Shown in pieces: positions 25,615 to 33,208 of a stretch of 64,000 nt of DNA. The stretch covers positions 1 through 64,000 of the forward strand of contig NZ_JAHFZZ010000025.1 in assembly GCF_018603905.1 (NCBI RefSeq), written 5' to 3'. The first letter of the stretch is position 1. Every line of letters begins with the position of its first letter. A program made the position numbers and the translations under genes. The stretch is from Nonomuraea sp. NEAU-A123 (lineage in GTDB: Bacteria; Actinomycetota; Actinomycetes; Streptosporangiales; Streptosporangiaceae). The notes below the pieces were generated by a model. That model searched no databases, was not told the origin of the DNA, and saw only the letters and a list, made by a program, of their open reading frames with translations.

Positions 25615-26829
25615 ATGACTGAACACAACACACCCCACAAGGTCGTGGTCATCGGCGGCGGTTACGCCGGAACGCTCGCGGCCAACCGTCTGCGGATGCG
25701 GGCCGACGTCGACATCACTCTGGTCAATCCGCGCCCGGAGTTCGTCGAACGCATCAGACTGCACCAGTTCGTGGCCCGTACCGGCGATGCCACGATTGAC
25801 TACGGCACGCTGCTCGGCGAGGGCATCCGGCTGGTCGTCGACAGCGTCACGCGTATCGACACCGCCGCCCGCACGGTGCAGTTGGCGTCGGGCCGCGCGC
25901 TGGACTACGACTACGTCATCTACGCGGTCGGCAGCACCGCGGCGACACCGTCAGCGGTGCCTGGCGCGGCCGAATTCGCGTACGACATCGCGGAATGGGA
26001 GTCCGCGCAGCGGCTGCGCGCCCGGCTGGACGCGTTGCCCCTCGATGCTCCGGTCACCGTGGTCGGCGGCGGATTGACCGGCATCGAGACGGCCGCCGAA
26101 CTGGCCGAACAAGGACGCAAGGTCACGCTGGTGTGTGGCCGGAGCCTGGCGCCCTATCTGAGTGCGTCGGGGCGCCGATACGTCGCCAAGTGGCTGACCC
26201 GGCACGGTGTCGCCGTGCTCGAGGCCGGCGTGGTGGCCGAGGTCCGGCCCGATGCGGTCGTCCTTGCCGACAGTTCCGGCGACGGGTCTGCCGACCGTGC
26301 GGTGCGTGCGAGCGGACTGACCATCTGGACGGCCGGTTTCGGGGTGCCCAAGCTGGCGGCGGCCAGCGGGCTGCGTACCGACGCGCTCGGCCGGCTGCTC
26401 ACCGACGAGACGCTGACCAGCGTCGACGACGACCGCATCGTCGCGGCCGGCGATGCCGCCGCACCATCGGGCCAGCCGCTGCGGATGAGCGGCTACGCCG
26501 CCGGGCCACTCGGGGCGCAGGCCGCCGACGCCGTGCTGAGCCGTATCGCGGGGACCGAACCGGCGGTGATCACCCTGGCCTTCACGGGCGCGTGCGTCAG
26601 CCTCGGCCGGCGCGCCGGCATCCGACAGCTCGCCCGCAAGGACGACACCGCGGTGAACGTCTTCATCGGCGGCCGCATGGGCGCGGCGATCAAGGAGGTG
26701 ACCTGCAAGTTCGTCGTGTCGAAGAGGATCCGCGGGGAGGCCCGCAAGCCGGGTTCCATGGGCTGGCCGACGGGCGGCCCGCGTCCCGGGCAGCCGACCT
26801 CCGCCGCGCGGGTGGTCACCTCCCCGTGA
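25615..26829 (+). CDS. FAD/NAD(P)-dependent oxidoreductase (NDH-2-like fold)
   Basis: 404 residues from ATG 25615. Motifs: VVVIGGGYAGTLAANRL (FAD, ~10-26), YDYVIYAVGS, VTVVGGGLTGIETAAELAEQ (NAD, ~145-165), and the FAD-binding VDDDRIVAAGDAAAPSG (~281-298). The layout resembles type II NADH dehydrogenases and related pyridine nucleotide-disulphide-type enzymes without the redox Cys pair. No obvious membrane segment. It overlaps the ECF41 sigma gene by four bases (GTGA), so the two are co-translated. ECF41 genes are usually adjacent to an oxidoreductase of this kind or to a carboxymuconolactone decarboxylase. Confidence 0.85.
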   Translation: MTEHNTPHKVVVIGGGYAGTLAANRLRMRADVDITLVNPRPEFVERIRLHQFVARTGDATIDYGTLLGEGIRLVVDSVTRIDTAARTVQLASGRALDYDYVIYAVGSTAATPSAVPGAAEFAYDIAEWESAQRLRARLDALPLDAPVTVVGGGLTGIETAAELAEQGRKVTLVCGRSLAPYLSASGRRYVAKWLTRHGVAVLEAGVVAEVRPDAVVLADSSGDGSADRAVRASGLTIWTAGFGVPKLAAASGLRTDALGRLLTDETLTSVDDDRIVAAGDAAAPSGQPLRMSGYAAGPLGAQAADAVLSRIAGTEPAVITLAFTGACVSLGRRAGIRQLARKDDTAVNVFIGGRMGAAIKEVTCKFVVSKRIRGEARKPGSMGWPTGGPRPGQPTSAARVVTSP

Positions 26830-27716
26830 GCACCGACGAGCATGCCGAGCGGTTCACCCTGTTGCGGCCGCTGCTGTTCACGATCGTCTACGAGATCCTC
26901 GGCTCGGTCACCGAATCCGACGACGTACTGCAGAACAGCTATCTGCGGTGGGCCGAAGTGGACCTCGCGACGGTGCGGGACACCAAGTCGTATCTGGCAC
27001 AGCTGGTGACCCGTCAGGCGCTCAACGCCTTGCGGGCCGGCGCGCGCCGTCGCGAGGACTACATCGGCTCGTGGCTGCCCGAACCGCTGCTGCTCGAGGC
27101 GAACGACGCCTCGGCCGATGTGCTGCTCGCCGAGTCGGTGTCGATGGCGATGCTCGTACTGCTCGAAACACTCACCCCCGATGAGCGTGCGGTGTTCGTG
27201 CTGCGTGAGGTGTTCGGCTTCGGCTACCACGACATCGCCACAGCGGTGGGCAAATCCGTGGCGACGGTGCGCCAGGTGGCACACCGCGCCCGAGAGCACG
27301 TACAGGCGCGGCGTAAGCGCTTCGAGCCCGTCGACGCCGCGACGACCACGCGGATCACCGAGCAGTTCATGACCGCGGCGGCCAGCGGTGACCTGGACGG
27401 GCTGCTCTCACTACTCGCGCCGGACGTCACCTGGACCGCCGACAGCGGCGGCAAGGCCACCGCGGCGCGCCGCCCGGTGGTGGGCGCGGAGAAGGTGGCC
27501 GCGCTCCTCATGACCATGTTCCGCCTGGGACGGCCGGGGAACCTGCGGATCGAGATGGTCAACTGCAACAACACCCCCGCGATCGTCCTCAGCGGAGAGC
27601 GCCTGGAAGGCGTCTTCCTGATCGAGATCGCCGACGGGAAGATCACCAACTTCTACGCCATCCGCAACCCCGACAAACTTCTCGCGGTGGCGGCTCCGCG
27701 TCAGATCAGCCGGTAG
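26826..27716 (+). CDS. ECF41-group sigma factor with C-terminal SnoaL-like domain
   Basis: 296 residues from GTG 26826. Region 2: LLFTIVYEILGSVTESDDVL and LRWAEVD; region 4: TPDERAVFVLREVFGFGYHD followed by the HTH VGKSVATVRQVAHRAREHVQ. The extra ~110-residue SnoaL-like domain has WTADSGGKATAARRP, the D-x-GGK-type motif characteristic of ECF41. In this group the C-terminal domain replaces a separate anti-sigma factor by contacting core or region 2. It is translationally coupled to the oxidoreductase in front. Confidence 0.9.
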   Translation: MSTDEHAERFTLLRPLLFTIVYEILGSVTESDDVLQNSYLRWAEVDLATVRDTKSYLAQLVTRQALNALRAGARRREDYIGSWLPEPLLLEANDASADVLLAESVSMAMLVLLETLTPDERAVFVLREVFGFGYHDIATAVGKSVATVRQVAHRAREHVQARRKRFEPVDAATTTRITEQFMTAAASGDLDGLLSLLAPDVTWTADSGGKATAARRPVVGAEKVAALLMTMFRLGRPGNLRIEMVNCNNTPAIVLSGERLEGVFLIEIADGKITNFYAIRNPDKLLAVAAPRQISR

Positions 27717-27892
27717 CAGGAGCCGGCAAGCCGCAGCGCACCGGAGTTGCCGCCGCAGATGCGGCGCCCGGTCGAGGAGCTCGCCCGGGCACGGGATGGC
27801 GCGGCTGTGACGCGTCCGGTGGCGATCGCCGAACGCATCCCCCCGATGCGTGTGTTGATCAATTTGACGGAACGATGACCAAGGAGTTGACC

Positions 27893-29383
27893 ATGACCGA
27901 CACGCAGGTAGTGATAGCTGGGGCGGGGCCGACGGGGCTGATGCTCGCGTGCGAGCTGCGGCTCGCCGGGGTCGATGTGCTCGTACTCGAGCGTCTCCCC
28001 AAGCCTCGAACGGTGGAATCGCGGGCCGGTGGTCTACACATCCGTACGATGGAGACACTCGATCAGCGAGGCCTCATCGACCGGTTCCTCGAGCACGGAC
28101 GCCGGATGCAGGGCGTGCACTTCTCCGCCCTCCGGCTCGACGTGTCCGATGTGACGACGCGGTATCCGTACGTTCTCGTCATCTTGCAGTCCGAGGTGGA
28201 ACGGCTGCTGGAGGAGCGCGCGGTGGAGGTCGGGGTACGGCTGCGACGCGGCGCCGAGGTGGCGGGGTTCACCCAGGACGAAACGGGTGTCACGGTGGAG
28301 CTCGCGGACGGGTCGCACGTCCGGGCGGACTATCTCGTCGGCTGCGACGGCGGCCGCAGCACCGTGCGCGGGCTCGCGGGCATCGAGTTCCCCGGCACCC
28401 CGGCCACGATGACCGCTCTGCTCGGCGACGTCGAGCTCGCCGAGCCGCCCGCCAACGACATCTTCCAGGAGCGGCGCGAGCACGGCAGCTTCTCGGTGCT
28501 GTCGTTCGGACCGGACTGGTACCGGGTGCTGACCAACGAGTTCGATCACGTCGCCGACCGGGACGATCCGGTGACCATGGAGACCCTCCGCAAGGCCATG
28601 CTCAAGATCGCTGGGACGGATTACGGGATGCACTCGCCGCGCTGGCTCTCCGGGCACGGCGACGCGGCGCGCCAGGCCGACCGTTACCGCGTGGGCCGGG
28701 TGCTCCTCGCCGGCGACGCCGCGCACATCCACTTCCCGGCGGGCGGTCAGGGCCTGAACACCGGCGTGCAGGACGCGGTCAACCTCGGCTGGAAGCTCGC
28801 CGCCGTCATCCACGGCCAGGCCCCGGACCTGCTGCTCGACACCTACCACGCCGAACGCCACCCGGTCGCCGCCCGCGTCCTGCAGAACACCCGCGCCCAG
28901 ACCGCCCTCTGGCGGGTGGATGATCACACCTCCGCGCTTCGCGAGGCGCTGGGCGATCTCATCGGCATCGATGAGGTACGGCTGCGCCTGGCCGGCATGA
29001 TCACGGCGACCGACATCCGGTACCCGATGGAGGGGACGGACGACCTCCTCGGCCGGCGGATTCCGGATCTCGACATCGAACACGGCCGCGTCTACGAGCT
29101 CCTGCACCGCGCCCGTGCGGTTCTGCTTGATCTTGGTGGTCTCCCGCCCCTCGACGCCGTCGTGACCGGCTGGGCGGACCGGGTCGATCTCGTCCGCGCC
29201 CGTCCTGCCGAGGGCTCCGATCTCGGCGCGGACGCCGTACTCATCCGTCCCGACGGACATGTCGCCTGGGTCACCCGCGCCGGCGAGCGGCCAGACCTGA
29301 ACGCTCTCCGGACCGCCCTCACGACGTGGCTCGGCCCGGCCGGCCTTCACGGTACGCAGCGGCCCACGGCAACCTCGGACTAA
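27893..29383 (+). CDS. FAD-dependent monooxygenase, rifampicin monooxygenase (Rox)-like
   Basis: 496 residues. ATG 27893 is preferred over ATG 27875 because AAGGAG lies six bases upstream. Motifs: VVIAGAGPTGLMLACELRLA (FAD), VESRAGGLHIRTMETLDQRG, the DG motif LVGCDGGRSTVR, and VLLAGDAAHIHFPAGGQGLN. A C-terminal thioredoxin-like tail (~390-490) is typical of the PHBH/MhpA/Rox/TetX subgroup. Such enzymes hydroxylate polyketides or aromatic compounds, and Rox members inactivate rifamycins. Which substrate applies here cannot be seen. Confidence 0.83.
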   Translation: MTDTQVVIAGAGPTGLMLACELRLAGVDVLVLERLPKPRTVESRAGGLHIRTMETLDQRGLIDRFLEHGRRMQGVHFSALRLDVSDVTTRYPYVLVILQSEVERLLEERAVEVGVRLRRGAEVAGFTQDETGVTVELADGSHVRADYLVGCDGGRSTVRGLAGIEFPGTPATMTALLGDVELAEPPANDIFQERREHGSFSVLSFGPDWYRVLTNEFDHVADRDDPVTMETLRKAMLKIAGTDYGMHSPRWLSGHGDAARQADRYRVGRVLLAGDAAHIHFPAGGQGLNTGVQDAVNLGWKLAAVIHGQAPDLLLDTYHAERHPVAARVLQNTRAQTALWRVDDHTSALREALGDLIGIDEVRLRLAGMITATDIRYPMEGTDDLLGRRIPDLDIEHGRVYELLHRARAVLLDLGGLPPLDAVVTGWADRVDLVRARPAEGSDLGADAVLIRPDGHVAWVTRAGERPDLNALRTALTTWLGPAGLHGTQRPTATSD

Positions 29384-29526
29384 GTCAGGCACCGGCGACG
29401 ACCTGGCTGAGCCGGGCGGTGCCGAGCGGGCCAAGGGCATGGGCGATTGGATCGCCGAGGTCCACGACTGTCTGCGCAAGGAGCTCGGCGACCTGCTGCG
29501 CCAGGTCGCCGACCTGGTCGCCGAAG

Positions 29527-29690
29527 CGGGCCGCAGTGCGCAAGGTGGTGCTGCTGTCCTCCGGAGCGGTCGATGACGACACCGAGGTCCAGGACGGACC
29601 GATCGCTTCCTACCACGCCGAGATCGAGCAGGCCCTGCGCGCCTCCGACCTGGAGTGGACCTTCCTGCGCCCGGACCCCCTTCCCAAAAC
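29527..29690 (+). pseudogene. NmrA-like NAD(P)-binding protein fragment
   Basis: About 55 codons: VRKVVLLSSGAVDDDTEVQD and HAEIEQALRASDLEWTFLRP, the central-to-C-terminal blocks of atypical SDR/NmrA proteins (azoreductase-like). The N-terminal GxxGxxG and the C-terminus are absent. The preceding 29384-29526 has an open frame rich in Asp/Glu/Arg that I cannot assign. Confidence 0.55.
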
Positions 29691-29799
29691 CCGTATCAGA
29701 CTAGGGGGCGATGGTGAGCGAACCTCCGCATGCCCCACGTCTCCGGGCGGACACGTCAGGTCCGCACAGTGAGCCACGGAGACAGCGCTCCCGGCGAGC

Positions 29800-29938
29800 C
29801 GGTGCGGCGGTCGTCGAGGAGTTGGGGGCGATAGCCGAGGGCGGTGCGTTCGGCGGCGGGCAGGATGCCGGCGTCCTCGTGTTTCCTGATCGTCTAGGTA
29901 GACCGGCCGTGCTCGCGCGCCAGGTCCACTGGCCTCAT
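29800..29938 (-). pseudogene. MerR-family regulator N-terminal fragment with stop codon
   Basis: From ATG 29938 the minus strand reads MRPVDLAREHGRST, a TAG stop, then TIRKHEDAGILPAAERTALG. Family consensus has Gln at the stop (ST-Q-TIR), so CAG has become TAG. Only the HTH part remains. It is divergent from the erythromycin-esterase-like gene and may have been its regulator. Confidence 0.6.
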
Positions 29939-30008
29939 GGATGCATCGCCGGTTGAAGGTCTATCGCGATGGGAGCAGGGGTTTCCGGGGAAAAGTTTAC
30001 ACCGAAAG

Positions 30009-30026
30009 TTCAACGATACCGTTGAA
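30009..30026 (+). promoter_or_regulatory. Perfect dyad overlapping the ribosome site of the esterase-like gene
   Basis: TTCAACG-ATAC-CGTTGAA, a perfect 7-bp inverted repeat. It ends three bases before the ATG at 30030 and includes the GAAGG ribosome site. A repressor bound here would block both transcription and translation initiation. Confidence 0.5.
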
Positions 30027-30029
30027 GGC

Positions 30030-31196
30030 ATGGATATCAAAGACACGGCCCGGCCGCTCGATGGCGTGGGCGTCTCGGCGTTCCTCCGATCGCTTCCCGC
30101 CACTCCCCTGCTGCTCGGCCTGGGCGAGGCCAGGCACTTCGTGGGGGAGCTGGGCGAGTTGCGCAACGAGGTTTTCCGGCATCTGGTCGAGAACGAGGGC
30201 TATCGGTCGTTCGCCATCGAGAGCGACTGCCTCATGGGCCTCGTGGTGGACGACTACGTCACGACGGGCGCGGGCACGCTCGATGACGTCATGGAACGCG
30301 GCTTCAGCCACGACTTCGGCACGTTCCCGGCCAACCGCGAGCTCGTGCGCTGGATGCGGGCGTACAACGAGGAGCATGATGAAAAGCTCCGGTTCTTCGG
30401 GTTCGACGGCCCGCTGGAGTATTGGGCGGCGAGCCCGCGCCAGGCGCTCACCGCCCTCTACGCCCTCCTCGACGACCCGCTCCCGTGTACGACAGAAACT
30501 CTTGACGCGCTGCTGGGCCCGGACGACCGGTGGTCGAACGAGGCCACGGCCATGGACCCGTCCCAGTCGATCGGCCAGTCCGCCGACGCCCAGCGGCTGC
30601 GACTGATCGCCGACGACCTGGTGGCGCTGCTCGACACGCAGGCGCCGCGGCTGAGCGCGGAAGACAGGGAGCTGGCGGCACTGTACGGACGCACCGCCGT
30701 CGGCCTGCTCCGCTACCACTACTGGATGGCCGATGCCTCCCCGGCACGGTGGTCCCGGCTGTCGGCCCTGCGGGAGGCGATGATGGCCGCCAACCTGCGT
30801 GCCGTCGCCGAGCAAGGCCCGGCCCTGGTTTTCGCCAGCAACCTTCACCTGCAGCGGAACAAGAGCCTCATGCCGTTCGGCGACCAGACGCTGGAGTGGT
30901 GGGGCGCGGGGGCGATCGCCGAAACGCACCTGGGCGACCGGTACGCCTTTCTGGCCTCGGCCTTCGGCACGGTCGGCGACGACATTCCGTCCCCGGACAC
31001 CGTCGAGGGCCTCCTGTCCACGCTCCCGTGGGACCACTCTCTCATCGACGCCCGCCACCTGGCCAAGGCCATCACGAAGCCCGCCCCGCGTACCTCCTCC
31101 GATTTCGCCTATTTCCCGCTGGACCCGGCCCAGCTCGACATGATCGACGGCATCGTCTTCCTCAAGCAGGCTGTCAGGCTGAAAAAGCTGGGTTGA
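30030..31196 (+). CDS. Erythromycin esterase-family protein
   Basis: 388 residues of the EreA/EreB-like family (PF05139), whose best-known members hydrolyse the macrolactone ring of erythromycin. Visible blocks: LLLGLGEARHFVGELGELRN (the conserved GExxH...E part), VENEGYRSFAIESD, GTFPANRELVRWMRAYNEEH, VFASNLHLQRNKS and IAETHLGDRYAFLASAFGT. Length is normal. ATG 30030 is preferred to ATG 29937, since homology starts ~20 residues after it. Macrolide resistance is possible, but many family members have other or unknown substrates. Confidence 0.82.
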   Translation: MDIKDTARPLDGVGVSAFLRSLPATPLLLGLGEARHFVGELGELRNEVFRHLVENEGYRSFAIESDCLMGLVVDDYVTTGAGTLDDVMERGFSHDFGTFPANRELVRWMRAYNEEHDEKLRFFGFDGPLEYWAASPRQALTALYALLDDPLPCTTETLDALLGPDDRWSNEATAMDPSQSIGQSADAQRLRLIADDLVALLDTQAPRLSAEDRELAALYGRTAVGLLRYHYWMADASPARWSRLSALREAMMAANLRAVAEQGPALVFASNLHLQRNKSLMPFGDQTLEWWGAGAIAETHLGDRYAFLASAFGTVGDDIPSPDTVEGLLSTLPWDHSLIDARHLAKAITKPAPRTSSDFAYFPLDPAQLDMIDGIVFLKQAVRLKKLG

Positions 31197-31226
31197 CGTG
31201 GCATCAGCCGTGTCGGCGACTTTTGA

Positions 31227-31267
31227 CCACGCTCAACAACGCCCCAACGGCGCGTTGTTGAGCGTGG
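31227..31267. terminator. Perfect 16-bp stem-loop downstream of the esterase-like gene
   Basis: CCACGCTCAACAACGC (31227-31242), a 9-base loop, then its exact complement (31252-31267). It begins 30 bases after the stop at 31196. Length and position suit a terminator, but no T-run follows on either strand, so a recombination scar or a processing hairpin cannot be excluded. Confidence 0.5.
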
Positions 31268-31299
31268 GGATATGGGCACGCCGACGCGTTGGTCTGCCC

Positions 31300-31480
31300 G
31301 ACGGCGTATTCATCGCGGCCGCGACCCCCATCGCCATCCGGACGGCGATCAGTTGCTCCGCGGTGACGACAAAGGCGGTCGCCAGGCTCGCCACGCCGAG
31401 CAGGACCAGCCCGATGAGCATGATCCGCCGCCGGCCGAACCGATCGGCGATCGCGCCGAACGCCAGCATCAACCCGCCGA
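31300..31480 (-). pseudogene. MFS transporter fragment
   Basis: About 60 codons: MLAFGAIADRFGRRRIMLIG, LVLLGVASLATAFVV, IAVRMAMGVAAAMNTP. This is helix 2 to helix 4 of a major facilitator with the G-x3-DR-x-GRRR loop. Both ends are cut; one abuts the stem-loop, the other a TetR remnant. Confidence 0.7.
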
Positions 31481-31495
31481 GACGGATCCATCCCC

Positions 31496-31777
31496 TTTTT
31501 CCGGACCGCGGCGTCGCCCGCGCTGGTCGCGCGTGCGAGAGAGATCGCCTCCGATCTTCAGCACACCCTCACCGAGGAGCTCGAACGCGACCCGACCTTC
31601 GAGAGCGACGGGACGTTGCTCGCCGCCTTCTTCATCGCCGGTTTCGGCACTGTGATGGTGGAGACCGCGCGTCGCCTCATCGCCGGAGAGCCGCCGAGCG
31701 CCGTGGTGGACGGCCACCGCGCGCGCCTCGAGCGGCTGTTCGACGCGCTCCGCAGCGGAGTCGCCCCCCGACCGTGA
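31496..31777 (+). pseudogene. TetR-family regulator, C-terminal half
   Basis: About 93 codons: SPALVARAREIASDLQHTLT, LLAAFFIAGFGTVMVETARR and AVVDGHRARLERLFDALRSG, ending TGA 31775-31777. This is the last helices of a TetR ligand domain; HTH and middle are missing. It joins the MFS remnant head to head, consistent with a lost divergent tetR/MFS efflux pair. Confidence 0.65.
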
Positions 31778-31780
31778 GGG

Positions 31781-31938
31781 TCAGGAGGCGGCGGGTGCTG
31801 CCAGCAAGGCCGAGAGCATCGGCAGCGCCACTCCCCACCGGGTCGCCTGCTCCCGCAGCGCCGTGGCGAGGACATCGCGCGTCTCCTGCCGATGGAGACG
31901 GAACTGCTCGCGAATGGTTCGGGCCGGTCGTCGTGGGC
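31781..31938 (-). pseudogene. C-terminal fragment of an unidentified protein
   Basis: The minus strand reads TIREQFRLHRQETRDVLATA followed by LREQATRWGVALPMLSALL and a stop at 31783-31781. It lies immediately downstream of the flavin monooxygenase gene in a different frame. The helical tail with WGVALPM resembles ends of PanE-like reductases, but the evidence is thin. Confidence 0.3.
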
Positions 31939-33081
31939 TCAGCGGAAGGCGGGGACGGTTGGTGGCCGACCCATGAGGACGGCGCCCGCGGCGTCGTACA
32001 TCGCCGGGCTGAGGAAGGCGTGCTCCTGTGGCACCAGCGCGTCGCCGAGCAGAGCCTGCAGCGGGTGATCGCGGTAGATCGCGGCGGTGCCGGAGAGGGA
32101 GACGACCTTGTGGACCACCTCCGAGGAGGTCCGGGCGAGGTGGGCGGCGGACAGCCGCAGATGCGCGTTCTGTTCGTCGCTGACCAGGCCGCCGGCGACG
32201 AGCGTCTGCCAGGCCTCGTCGGCGGCCTCGTAGAAGTAGGCGCGGGCGGAGCGGAGCACGGCCTCGGCCTCGGCGATGCCGGCGCGGTAGTAGGCGCGGT
32301 CGGCGAGTTTCGGCGCGCCGGTGATGCCGGCCCGGCCGCTGCCGACCTCCTTGGCGAAGTCGAGGGCGGTCCGGGCGACGCCGGCGGAGACCACGGAGAG
32401 GGACTGGGCGACGTACGTGATCGCGGGGTAGCGGTAGAGCGGCTCGTCCACCACCGGCTCCCCACCGCGGATGAAGGTCCACTCGCGATCGACCTCGACA
32501 TTGTCGGCGACCAGATCGAAGGAGCCGGTGCCCCGCATGCCGACGACGTCCCAGTCCTGCACGATCTCCAGGTGCTCCGGACGCACCAGCGCCCCACGGG
32601 GTTTGCCGGAGGTCGAGTCGTCGCCGGGGATGCCGACGCAGATGACGTCGGCGGCCATGCAGCCGCTCGCGAACTTCCACCGGCCGCTGACCAGGAAGCC
32701 GCGTTCGGTGGGGGTGGCCTGCTGGATCGGGAACAGCGCCCCGGCGAAGACGACGTCAGGGCCGTCGGCGTACAGCTTGGCCTGGGTCTCCAGCGGCAGC
32801 GAGCCCAGATAGACGAGCTGGGAGCCGAAGCTCGCGACCCAGCCGGTGGAGCCGTCGACGGCCGAGATCCGCTCGATCTTCTGGAGAAACTCCGCGGGCG
32901 GCATCGTCTGCCCGCCGAACTGCTCCGGCGTGGCGCAACGATACAGGCCAAGCCGCTTGAGCCGGTGGACGAAGTCCTTGGAGACGTAGCGCTGCTCGCG
33001 AAACTCCTGGCGACGCTCGGCCAGCTCGGCGAGCATCTCGCCGAACGCGCGTTCGGGCTCGGTCCCCTGGCTCTGCGCCAT
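31939..33081 (-). CDS. Flavin-dependent monooxygenase, oxygenase component (acyl-CoA dehydrogenase fold)
   Basis: 380 residues from ATG 33081 (GAGGAG upstream). It has the acyl-CoA-dehydrogenase-like architecture of HsaA/HpaB-C2-type oxygenases: helical N-domain with YRCATPEQFGGQTMPPAEFL, beta-domain with FLVSGRWKFASGCMAADVIC and VVGMRGTGSFDLVADNVEVD (flavin-binding), and a C-terminal four-helix bundle ending LLGDALVPQEHAFLSP. Such enzymes use reduced flavin supplied by a separate reductase to hydroxylate phenols or steroids. The matching reductase is at 34824-35336, with a sensor kinase between them. Substrate unknown. Confidence 0.85.
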   Translation of the reverse strand: MAQSQGTEPERAFGEMLAELAERRQEFREQRYVSKDFVHRLKRLGLYRCATPEQFGGQTMPPAEFLQKIERISAVDGSTGWVASFGSQLVYLGSLPLETQAKLYADGPDVVFAGALFPIQQATPTERGFLVSGRWKFASGCMAADVICVGIPGDDSTSGKPRGALVRPEHLEIVQDWDVVGMRGTGSFDLVADNVEVDREWTFIRGGEPVVDEPLYRYPAITYVAQSLSVVSAGVARTALDFAKEVGSGRAGITGAPKLADRAYYRAGIAEAEAVLRSARAYFYEAADEAWQTLVAGGLVSDEQNAHLRLSAAHLARTSSEVVHKVVSLSGTAAIYRDHPLQALLGDALVPQEHAFLSPAMYDAAGAVLMGRPPTVPAFR

Positions 33082-33162
33082 CACAGCTCCTCATGGTTCG
33101 GTAGGTGCTCCAGAGTAAGAAGAGCGCTCCCGGTCCGTCAGTCGTCATTTCCTCGGCCTGAC

Positions 33163-33170
33163 GTAGGGGA
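33163..33170 (+). promoter_or_regulatory. GTAGGGGA motif, copy 1
   Basis: GTAGGGGATTTC lies in the 127-base gap between the divergent oxygenase and kinase genes, about 45 bases before the kinase start. The same 8-mer occurs upstream of the reductase gene (34723-34730). Two matching sites at the control regions of the oxygenase and its reductase suggest a common binding site for the nearby FixJ-type regulator. Confidence 0.4.
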
Positions 33171-33208
33171 TTTCTTTAACACCCGTTCTCCGGCCCGGGA
33201 CCTACGCT

